A stretch of 64,000 bases of DNA, taken from NCBI GenBank assembly GCA_024690605.1, contig JAILOV010000016.1, forward strand, positions 32,045 to 96,044. The letters run 5' to 3'. The notes below the pieces were generated by a model that worked only from the letters and a program-made list of their open reading frames with translations, searched no databases and was not told where the DNA came from. The stretch is from Lachnospiraceae bacterium (GTDB taxonomy: Bacteria > Bacillota > Clostridia > Lachnospirales > Lachnospiraceae). Shown piece after piece: positions 57,522-64,000 of the stretch. Position 1 is the first letter of the stretch. Every line of letters begins with the position of its first letter. A program made the translations under genes and the position numbers.

Positions 57522-58289
57522 ATGGACAGAGTGTTCAGAGTCATGATCATTGACGATGAGGAATCCGCGCGCAAGCTGCTGCGTGCGGGCATCAAATGGG
57601 ACAGTCTGCACATGGAGGTCGTCGGCGAGGCGGCGAGCGGCATCGAAGCGATCAACGTGATCGACGATTACCGTCCGGACATCGTGTTCGTGGACATCTC
57701 CATGCCGTTCATGGACGGTATCGAATTCACGGAGACGGTCACGGAGCGCTATCCGCATCTGATCATCATCATCATGACGGCGATCGACCAGTTTGAGTAT
57801 GCCAGAAAATGTGTCAGTCTCCCGGTGTTCGAGTATATGCTCAAGCCCATGGTGCGCGCGGAGATCACCCGGGTTCTCGAACGGGCGGGGGAGAGACTGA
57901 AGCAGGAGCCGGATCACTGGGAGGAACAGCGTGCGGAAACCGATGCGGAGCTGCCCGAAGAGGATCAGCTGACGGAACCGGTCCGGCGCTATGTGGAGCA
58001 GAACTACGCGGATTCCATGCTGAACCTTGCGTTTCTCGCCCAGCATTTCGGCTTCAGTCCGAGTTATCTCTCAAGGAAGTTCAAGCAGGAAACCGGCAAG
58101 AATTTCGTGGAGTATCTGACGGAGCTGCGCATGGAAAAGGCGATCAAACTCGCGGCAACGGGGCAGAAGATGTTCCACACGGCCGCGGAGGTCGGCATCC
58201 CGGATCCCAATTACTTCGGGAGATGCTTCAAGAAATACACGGGGATGAGCTATTCGGAATATTCCGCCTCACCCGGACGCCGTGAGTAA
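57522..58289 (+). CDS. YesN-type response regulator with AraC DNA-binding domain
   Basis: A 255-residue regulator: receiver domain (residues 4-122; acidic pocket IDDEES, phospho-Asp in FVDISMPFMDG), a short linker, and an AraC-type pair of helix-turn-helix motifs (about 150-250: LNLAFLAQHFGFSPSYLSRKFKQETG, then AAEVGIPDPNYFGRCFKKYTGMS). It is half the length of classic YesN because the long middle region is absent. It starts two bases after the kinase. The likely target is the promoter region of the adjacent sugar importer; that is an inference from position. Confidence 0.95.
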   Translation: MDRVFRVMIIDDEESARKLLRAGIKWDSLHMEVVGEAASGIEAINVIDDYRPDIVFVDISMPFMDGIEFTETVTERYPHLIIIIMTAIDQFEYARKCVSLPVFEYMLKPMVRAEITRVLERAGERLKQEPDHWEEQRAETDAELPEEDQLTEPVRRYVEQNYADSMLNLAFLAQHFGFSPSYLSRKFKQETGKNFVEYLTELRMEKAIKLAATGQKMFHTAAEVGIPDPNYFGRCFKKYTGMSYSEYSASPGRRE

Positions 58290-58304
58290 CGGAGAGCAGA
58301 AGAC

Positions 58305-60713
58305 ATGATCAGTGAGGACCGGATCAAAACGGCATTTCTCATGGCCATGCAGGATGAATTTAAGGACCGGCTGGGGGAGCAGGTCGGTGAGCGGATCATC
58401 AAGGAACGCTTCACGAAGAAGCCCCGCAAAAAGGCCCTGAAGGAATACCGGCAGTCGGAGGAATTTCATCAGGAAAAGCGTGCCAGGATGCTCGCCCTGT
58501 CGCAGGACGAGACGAGCGAATACTGGCTGCTGATCCACCGGCCGCAGGACCATCCGCAGATCGCGAAGATGTGGGAGACGCATCGGGATCTGATCCTTAT
58601 GCTTGCGGAGGAGAAGGGGGATTTTTCGGTCAAGGCGTTCTATCGCGCGCTCTCCGCGAGACAGCGCGCCGCCAGTCTGGAAAAGCAGCTGGTGAAGAGC
58701 GGCCTCATCAAACCGGGCAGGGAACCGGCGGAGGATATCGTCGTGAGGCAGGCTGCGCGGACGATCGCTGACCGGATCGGCCGGTATCTCGCACACAATG
58801 AGATCCTGATCGAGGCGGGAGGTTCCTCCGGAAAGGGAAAGCACAAGCGGTCCGTGCGCAATCCGCTGACGATCCGGACCTTTGACAATCTGGTGAGCCG
58901 GCTCCGATCCTGCAAGGACGCCACGCTCCAGAAATTCGCCCGCATCGACAGTCTGTCGGATCATATCGAAGAGACCTGGTATGCACTCTATCCAGCCCTT
59001 CGGGACGCGGACGATGAAACGGCGCGCCGCGTGGTGAAGCTCTCCGGAAAAGAGGCGCGGGGGAGATGCCGGGAAGAGGTGATGAGGCTCCTGACGCCGG
59101 AGACGATCGCCGCATATCTCAAAGAGAATCCGCGCTACGCCGATATCGCCGCGATCAAGGAAGAGGATTTCCGCATCAGCGTGCAGCTTGCGGACTATCT
59201 GGAGAACGGCATGCCGTCGGATTACACCAGGCTTTATCCTCGCGCCAGACGGATGAAACGATCCTTTATCCTGCACATCGGGCCGACCAATTCCGGCAAG
59301 ACCCACGATGCGATGGAGGATCTGATGCGGTCCGAGACCGGCACCTATCTGGGACCGCTGCGTCTCATGGCCTATGAGCAGTATGAAACGATGGCGGACG
59401 CGGGGATCGACTGTCAGATGCTCACCGGTGAGGAACAGATCGGAGATCCCGAAGCCATGCATGTCGCATCGACGATCGAGATGGCGGACCTCCGCACGGA
59501 ATATGAAGTCGCCGTGATCGACGAGGCGCAGATGATCAGCGAATTCGAGCGCGGCAGCGCCTGGACGGCGGCGATCCTGGGTGTCTGCGCAAAGCGTGTG
59601 CATGTGTGCGCGGCGCCGGAGGCTGTCGAAGTGGTGCAGCGCCTGATCGATTCCTGCGGGGATTCCTGTGAGATCGTGTGGCACGAGCGCATGGTGCCCA
59701 TCCGGCCGGAGAAGCATTCCTTTCGCTTCCCCAAGGATGTGGAGAAAGGGGACGCACTTGTCGTGTTCTCGCGCCGTTCCGTGCACGAGATCGCTAAGGC
59801 ACTGCAGGACAAAGGGATCCTGTGCAGCGTGATCTACGGGGCACTGCCCTATGATGTCCGCCATGAAGAGGTGCGCAAGTTCCGGGAGGGAGAGACCGAT
59901 GTCGTCGTGGCGACCGATGCGATCGGCATGGGCATGAATCTGCCGATCCGGCGCGTGGTCTTTATCGAACAGGAGAAGTTTGACGGGGAGAAGAGAAGGC
60001 CGCTCCTGCCGCAGGAGATCCGTCAGATCGCCGGTCGGGCGGGGCGCTTCGGCCTGTATGAAGTCGGTTTCTACACGACGGTGGGGGATGTGGAGGAACT
60101 CGCCTCGGAATATGAACGCAAGGTCGATCCGATCCGCGACGCCGTGATCGGGCTGCCCGGGGAGATCCTCAAGTTCGACGCGCGCATCTCCCGGATCCTC
60201 ATGAAATGGGCGGAGATCCCCGTGCAGGAGGGCTACATCAAGATGACGGTCGACCGGGAGATCCATCTGGCGGAGCGGCTGGAGACGATCTCCGACAACA
60301 AGGAGCTGATCTATGATTTCATCAGCTTCAAATTCGACGAGGAGGAACCGACGATCCTGTATCTCTGGGAGGAATGCTTCGCGCGTGTGCTCGACGGGGA
60401 GACGCTTGACGATATGGACATCGAGCCCTATACCGACGAATTCACGATGGCCGGTCTGGAACTGGCCTATCGCCAGTATGATCTTCTCTACTCCTGCGTC
60501 CGCTATGTCAATCCGGAATCGCCCCGCCTGGAGGAGATCCAGGAGGAGCGCAAACGGATCACGAAAAAGCTGATGAAGCTTTTAGAGGAGCAGGGCTTTG
60601 AAGGCCGGCGCTGCAAGCGCTGCGGCCGATCGCTCCCCATGGGATACCGGTACAGCCTGTGCGAGAACTGTTTTGAGAAGCGGCGCTACGCCCGGAAACA
60701 CCGCCGCAATTAA
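58305..60713 (+). CDS. SUV3-like ATP-dependent RNA helicase
   Basis: An 802-residue superfamily 2 helicase closest in motif pattern to the mitochondrial SUV3/SUPV3L1 type, which unwinds RNA for a degradosome nuclease. The N-terminal 320 residues are helical and of unknown role. Walker A is HIGPTNSGKTHDA (about residue 326), Walker B is VIDEAQM, motif IV/V is VVATDAIGMGMNLP, and motif VI is QIAGRAGRFG (about 575). The C-terminus ends in a four-cysteine zinc knuckle (CKRC and CENC, about 768-785), absent from human SUV3. It starts 15 bases after the response regulator, with no terminator between. I infer a role in RNA turnover. Confidence 0.9.
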   Translation: MISEDRIKTAFLMAMQDEFKDRLGEQVGERIIKERFTKKPRKKALKEYRQSEEFHQEKRARMLALSQDETSEYWLLIHRPQDHPQIAKMWETHRDLILMLAEEKGDFSVKAFYRALSARQRAASLEKQLVKSGLIKPGREPAEDIVVRQAARTIADRIGRYLAHNEILIEAGGSSGKGKHKRSVRNPLTIRTFDNLVSRLRSCKDATLQKFARIDSLSDHIEETWYALYPALRDADDETARRVVKLSGKEARGRCREEVMRLLTPETIAAYLKENPRYADIAAIKEEDFRISVQLADYLENGMPSDYTRLYPRARRMKRSFILHIGPTNSGKTHDAMEDLMRSETGTYLGPLRLMAYEQYETMADAGIDCQMLTGEEQIGDPEAMHVASTIEMADLRTEYEVAVIDEAQMISEFERGSAWTAAILGVCAKRVHVCAAPEAVEVVQRLIDSCGDSCEIVWHERMVPIRPEKHSFRFPKDVEKGDALVVFSRRSVHEIAKALQDKGILCSVIYGALPYDVRHEEVRKFREGETDVVVATDAIGMGMNLPIRRVVFIEQEKFDGEKRRPLLPQEIRQIAGRAGRFGLYEVGFYTTVGDVEELASEYERKVDPIRDAVIGLPGEILKFDARISRILMKWAEIPVQEGYIKMTVDREIHLAERLETISDNKELIYDFISFKFDEEEPTILYLWEECFARVLDGETLDDMDIEPYTDEFTMAGLELAYRQYDLLYSCVRYVNPESPRLEEIQEERKRITKKLMKLLEEQGFEGRRCKRCGRSLPMGYRYSLCENCFEKRRYARKHRRN

Positions 60714-60727
60714 GAAAGGACGAAACC

Positions 60728-61075
60728 ATGCTGAAAGTGATCATGATCTCTGCAATCCTGTCCGCGATCGTCGCCCTCGTGGCGGAGATCATCTGCACGG
60801 AGCAGAAGGCAAAAGCGTTCTGGCTGGGGGCATCGACGCTGTATTTCCTGATCAGCAGCGGAGCCTTCTGGTTCTGCTGGAAGGACGGACTGGAGGGCGC
60901 CGTCGCCAAGCAGATCATCGTCTTTCTGGTGATCGTTCTGGTGTCCTTCCTGTGCGCGGTCCTCATCGCATCGGTCGTCATCTCCGTGCTGAAGAAGTGG
61001 GAGGAGGATGAACTCGCCAAGATCGGTGAAAAACCGGAGGATAAGAAAGATGCAGAAAACGACGAAAAAGAATGA
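60728..61075 (+). CDS. Small three-TM membrane protein
   Basis: A 115-residue protein with three membrane helices (about residues 3-22, 30-50, 62-88) and an acidic/basic cytoplasmic tail (EKPEDKKDAENDEKE). GAAAGGACG precedes ATG 60728. Its last 26 bases overlap the aminopeptidase gene. No family recognised. Confidence 0.75.
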   Translation: MLKVIMISAILSAIVALVAEIICTEQKAKAFWLGASTLYFLISSGAFWFCWKDGLEGAVAKQIIVFLVIVLVSFLCAVLIASVVISVLKKWEEDELAKIGEKPEDKKDAENDEKE

Positions 61076-62411
61076 ACACCGGGTCGGCGCGCGGGACAGG
61101 AAGATCGCCGAGACGATCCTGTCGCAGATCAGCGCCTCACCCAGCGCCTTTCATGTCATTCACGGCATGGAGGAAAAGCTTCAGAGGGCCGGGTTTGTGC
61201 GTCTCGCGGAGACAGACGCCTGGAAACTTTTGCCGCTCGGGAAAAAGGGAACCGGCAGATACTATGTGACAAGGAATTCCTCGTCGCTCATCGCATTCGT
61301 GATCCCGAAGCGGGACTTTGCCGGCTGTCGGATCGCCGCAAGCCACAGCGATTCGCCGTCCTTTAAGCTCAAGGAAGCACCGGAAAAAGAGGACGCCGGC
61401 TATATCCGTCTGAATGTGGAGGGCTATGGCGGCATGCTCTGCGCCCCCTGGTTTGACAGACCGCTCGCGATCGCGGGGCGACTCCTCGTGCGAAAGGGGC
61501 GCGGCGCGGGATCCGGGATCGAACAGCATCTCGTGCAGACGGACAGGGATCTTCTGATGCTGCCGTCCCTCGCGATCCACATGAACCGCGAGGCCAATGA
61601 CGGATACAAATACAACGCGCAGAAGGATATGCTGCCGGTCTTCGGCGATGCCGCCGATACCGGTCGTCTGATGCCGATCCTCGCGGAAGCGGCGGGCGTC
61701 AGGGCAAAGGATATCCTGGGGAGCGACCTGTTTCTTGCGGTGCGCGAGGCGCCCGTTTTCTGGGGAGCGGGGGAGCAGTTTATGTCCTCGCCGCGTCTGG
61801 ACGATCAGGAGTGCGCCTGGTGCAGTCTGGAGGGATTTCTTGCCGCGGAAAACGCGGAGCAGATGATGGTCCACTGTGTGTTCGACAATGAAGAGGTGGG
61901 TTCACGGACGAAGCAGGGCGCGGCATCCACCTTTCTCCCGGATGTCTTAAAACGCATCGGCGACAGTCTCGGCAGGAGCGCGGAGCAGTACCACCGCTCG
62001 ATCGCGAACAGCTTCATGATCTCCGCGGACAACGCGCACGCGGTTCATCCGGCCTATCCGGACAAGGCGGATCCCGTGCATCATCCGCGGATGAACGGCG
62101 GCATCGTGCTCAAATACAGCGCCAGTCAGAAATACACAACGGACGGCGTTTCCGCGGCCTTTGTCCGGGATCTCTGCGAGAAGAACGGGATCCCGGTGCA
62201 GACCTTTGTCAACCGCTCGGATGAGGCGGGCGGCAGCACACTCGGCAACATCGCGAACGCGCAGGTGTCAATGAACACGGCGGATATCGGACTCGCACAG
62301 CTGGCCATGCACTCGCCCTATGAATCGGCGGGCGTGGAGGACGTGCGGCACCTGATCCGGTTCCTGCAGGCGTTCTACTGCTCGGGGCCGTTTCTGACCG
62401 CCGATGTCTGA
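61050..62411 (+). CDS. M18 family aminopeptidase
   Basis: A 453-residue zinc aminopeptidase of family M18 (aspartyl aminopeptidase-like). ATG 61050 follows GGAGGATAAG and opens with a basic MQKTTKKNEH; the track start at 61008 lacks support. Zinc ligands and catalytic residues can be seen in AASHSDSPSFK, FDNEEVGSRT, SADNAHAVHP and the C-terminal AMHSPYES. Length is normal. It overlaps the small membrane protein by 26 bases and the Mrr-like gene by 8, so translation is coupled. Confidence 0.92.
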   Translation: MQKTTKKNEHRVGARDRKIAETILSQISASPSAFHVIHGMEEKLQRAGFVRLAETDAWKLLPLGKKGTGRYYVTRNSSSLIAFVIPKRDFAGCRIAASHSDSPSFKLKEAPEKEDAGYIRLNVEGYGGMLCAPWFDRPLAIAGRLLVRKGRGAGSGIEQHLVQTDRDLLMLPSLAIHMNREANDGYKYNAQKDMLPVFGDAADTGRLMPILAEAAGVRAKDILGSDLFLAVREAPVFWGAGEQFMSSPRLDDQECAWCSLEGFLAAENAEQMMVHCVFDNEEVGSRTKQGAASTFLPDVLKRIGDSLGRSAEQYHRSIANSFMISADNAHAVHPAYPDKADPVHHPRMNGGIVLKYSASQKYTTDGVSAAFVRDLCEKNGIPVQTFVNRSDEAGGSTLGNIANAQVSMNTADIGLAQLAMHSPYESAGVEDVRHLIRFLQAFYCSGPFLTADV

Positions 62412-62880
62412 CCGGGCCGGCATGCAGCTGCTGACGGACGGCATGCTCCCGCTCATCGCCGGTGTTCTGCTCGCGGCGGTAATCCTCACGATCCTCGTGC
62501 TCCTGCACCGAAGAAACAGGAAGCACCCGGTGGATATGATGGAGGGGCATGATTTTGAATACTATTGCGCGGATCTGCTCAAGGCCGTCGGCTTTGCATC
62601 GGTCAAAGTCACGACCGGCTCCCGGGATTTCGGCGCGGACATCCTGGCCGAGCGCGACGGGGTGACCTATGCCGTGCAGTGCAAGCGCTATGATCATCCG
62701 GTCGGTGTCTTCGCGGTGCAGGAGATCTACGCCGCGCGTGACTACTATGACCGTATGGTGGGTGTGGTGATGACCAACGCCGTCTTTACCGAACCGGCCA
62801 GGACCATGGCAGAGAAACTGAAGATCCTCCTGTGGGACCGGGAGGATCTGAAAAGAATGGAGGGGGAGATATGTACATAA
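62404..62880 (+). CDS. Membrane-anchored Mrr-type nuclease
   Basis: A 158-residue protein with one membrane helix (about residues 13-34, MLPLIAGVLLAAVILTILVLL) and a cytoplasmic restriction-endonuclease-like Mrr_cat domain. The nuclease core shows a Glu in GHDFEYYCADLL, the metal-binding Asp in GSRDFGADIL, and the Q-x-K signature VQCKRY, so the active site is complete. Mrr-type enzymes cut modified or foreign DNA; small membrane-bound versions exist but their role is unclear. It overlaps the aminopeptidase gene by 8 bases and the protease gene by 10. No methyltransferase is nearby. Confidence 0.88.
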   Translation: MSDRAGMQLLTDGMLPLIAGVLLAAVILTILVLLHRRNRKHPVDMMEGHDFEYYCADLLKAVGFASVKVTTGSRDFGADILAERDGVTYAVQCKRYDHPVGVFAVQEIYAARDYYDRMVGVVMTNAVFTEPARTMAEKLKILLWDREDLKRMEGEICT

Positions 62881-63470
62881 AGGAAAGCGCCATTGCCGCC
62901 GTCGCTCTGGTGGCCGTCATTCCGCTTGTGGGCTTCGCGGTGAACTACGTGGTCACGGGGATCCTGCAGACTCTTTTCAGCCTGATCAGCAGATCCGGCG
63001 GACTCTATCTGTTCTTCGCCAACCGGCTGACCTTTGCCGGTGTCATCTGGCACGAACTCTCGCACGCGCTTTTTGCGTTCCTCACGGGCGCCAAGGTGGA
63101 AGAGATCTCCCTGTATCACAAGGAGGGGAATCACCTCGGCTATGTGAAGTTCCGCCCGCGGGGCATCTGGCCGGCGCAGTGCGTGCAGCTGTCGCTTTCC
63201 GCCTGTGCGCCGGTCATCATGGGGATCCTCGCCCTTTTCGGGATCCACGCGGCATTGCGATCCCTGTCCCTTCCGGTCTGGGGAGTTGTCATCGCCGTCT
63301 ACCTGTTCGTCTCCATTCTGGTGCACATGGACATGTCACCGGAGGATCTGAAGTCCTATATCAAGGGCGTGCCCTTTTTCCTGATCGTCTTCTTTGTGCT
63401 CGCCCTGGTGTATATCTCCGGCCATCCGGAGGCGCTCACGACCGTCAAAGGGTGGTTCATGCGCAGCTAG
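62871..63470 (+). CDS. Membrane zinc metalloprotease-like protein (HExxH)
   Basis: A 199-residue polytopic membrane protein with about five helices. ATG 62871 follows GGGGGAGAT and overlaps the nuclease gene by 10 bases. The second hydrophobic segment holds a zinc-binding HELSHALFAFLTG (about residue 62), as in M50/site-2-protease-like intramembrane proteases. The fourth segment ends with VHMDMSPEDL, whose Asp residues might supply the third ligand. Similar small proteins are often annotated only as membrane proteins. Substrate unknown. It ends four bases into the convergent MIF gene. Confidence 0.75.
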   Translation: MYIKESAIAAVALVAVIPLVGFAVNYVVTGILQTLFSLISRSGGLYLFFANRLTFAGVIWHELSHALFAFLTGAKVEEISLYHKEGNHLGYVKFRPRGIWPAQCVQLSLSACAPVIMGILALFGIHAALRSLSLPVWGVVIAVYLFVSILVHMDMSPEDLKSYIKGVPFFLIVFFVLALVYISGHPEALTTVKGWFMRS

Positions 63471-63811
63471 AAATTGCCCCCGTTCCATCCCCAGTCCGCT
63501 GTGGGGGAATACTTGACGTAGATGTGATCCGCCGCGATCCCCAGTACTTCGCCGAAGATCTTTGTGATCTCCGCCGTGAGATTTCCGAAGGCCGTCCGAT
63601 CCGGGCCGCCGTAGATGCTGACTTCGACGAATGCGATCGGCTCGCTGTTGTCCCCGCGGAAATACAGATGATATTCATCCTGAAAACCGGTCATCAGCCA
63701 GCTCTCGCTCTTACCGGGAAGGATGGAGATCGCCTGTCCCAGTCTGGTCTTCAGTTCTTTTTCCTGATCCTCGGTCACCTTTTTGCTGATCTTCGCGTTG
63801 ATGAATGGCAT
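63467..63811 (-). CDS. MIF-family tautomerase homologue
   Basis: A 114-residue homologue of macrophage migration inhibitory factor. It begins MPFINAKI, so removal of Met would expose the catalytic Pro1, and ends in the family's WGWNGGNF tail. The internal FVEVSIYGGPD matches the MIF strand. No signal peptide is present. AAGGAGG precedes ATG 63811. Bacterial homologues may act as phenylpyruvate/keto-enol tautomerases; any effect on a host is speculation. Confidence 0.92.
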   Translation of the reverse strand: MPFINAKISKKVTEDQEKELKTRLGQAISILPGKSESWLMTGFQDEYHLYFRGDNSEPIAFVEVSIYGGPDRTAFGNLTAEITKIFGEVLGIAADHIYVKYSPTADWGWNGGNF

Positions 63812-63847
63812 CGTCTGGTCCTCCTTTTCCTGTTGCTCTACCGCCTG

Positions 63848-63876
63848 TTGCGGGCGGAACTACTTTGTATTATAGT
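63848..63876 (+). promoter_or_regulatory. Divergent promoter region, MIF and rRNA methyltransferase
   Basis: Plus strand: TTGCGG (63848-63853), 17 bases, TATAGT (63871-63876). Minus strand: a perfect TATAAT (63869-63874) for the MIF gene, with a weak -35. The two -10 elements overlap back to back. Confidence 0.55.
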
Positions 63877-63914
63877 ATTTGCAGCCAAAAACTTCTACAG
63901 TCGATCGGAGGATC

Positions 63915-64000
63915 ATGAAAGAAGTGTATCTGAAAAAGGGTGCCGGCAGGAGTCTCAAGGCCGGCGGCCTGTGGGTTTATGACAACGAGATCGATGAGGC
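63915..64000 (+). CDS. SAM-dependent RNA methyltransferase (RlmI type), 3' end outside window
   Basis: Only the first 28 codons are in the window. GGAGG precedes ATG 63915 by a normal spacing. MKEVYLKKGAGRSLKAGGLW and the following WVYDNEIDE match the N-terminal PUA domain of class I 23S rRNA (cytosine-5)-methyltransferases related to RlmI. The rest of the gene is needed to confirm it. Confidence 0.7.
   Translation, partial: MKEVYLKKGAGRSLKAGGLWVYDNEIDE

Overview
The window is about 64 kb of a G+C-rich, gene-dense bacterial chromosome. Strong GGAGG-type ribosome binding sites, a DegV protein, a YesM/YesN sensor pair beside a sugar ABC importer, a MoxR/DUF58/transglutaminase operon, an eukaryote-like IleS and many multidomain cyclic-di-GMP proteins point to a Gram-positive Clostridia member, most likely a G+C-rich Lachnospiraceae. 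This placement is an inference from gene content, not from a marker-gene tree. I see no rRNA, tRNA, CRISPR array, phage or insertion sequence. No gene-free stretch exceeds about 250 bases.

Layout. 1-5.7 kb: glutamate synthase gltB (cut by the window start) and gltD. 5.8-9.2 kb: an unrecognised 815-residue protein with an internal duplication, and a DegV protein. 9.2-14.7 kb: a decayed cell-surface polysaccharide/teichoic-acid locus. It holds two glycosyltransferases joined head-to-head at a breakpoint, a CDP-glycerol glycerophosphotransferase with an in-frame TGA, a glycosyltransferase with an internal deletion, a flippase, and a diguanylate cyclase that has lost its 5' end. 14.8-24.4 kb: a signalling block with a lipoprotein, a GGDEF/EAL protein, an HD-GYP phosphodiesterase and a hybrid histidine kinase; the last two share a 7-TM sensor. 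24.3-29.5 kb (minus strand): nucleoside hydrolase, MoxR, DUF58 and transglutaminase, translationally coupled.

29.7-38.5 kb: three small membrane proteins (two with zinc ribbons), a truncated ABC ATPase, a UBA-like/DUF4342 protein, a cytoplasmic GH10 xylanase and a 4-TM protein, then on the minus strand NudC, an L,D-transpeptidase and trpE-trpG. 38.6-51.5 kb: a long plus-strand run of ileS, glgP, an aconitase-family hydratase, a GH9-like lipoprotein that has lost its catalytic motif, an alpha/beta hydrolase, a membrane-anchored MurF-like ligase and an XRE regulator. 51.6-58.3 kb: a lipoprotein, a structured RNA leader, a sugar ABC importer (binding protein, attenuating terminator, two permeases) and its YesM/YesN pair. 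58.3-63.5 kb: a tight run encoding a SUV3-like helicase, a small membrane protein, an M18 aminopeptidase, a membrane-anchored Mrr-type nuclease and a membrane HExxH protease. The window ends with a MIF homologue and the start of an RlmI-type methyltransferase gene.

Beyond individual genes, three patterns stand out: the clustered breakpoints at 9.2-14.7 kb; several promoters whose -10 element lies only 6-9 bases before the start codon, suggesting leaderless mRNAs; and the structured leader before the sugar-binding protein.
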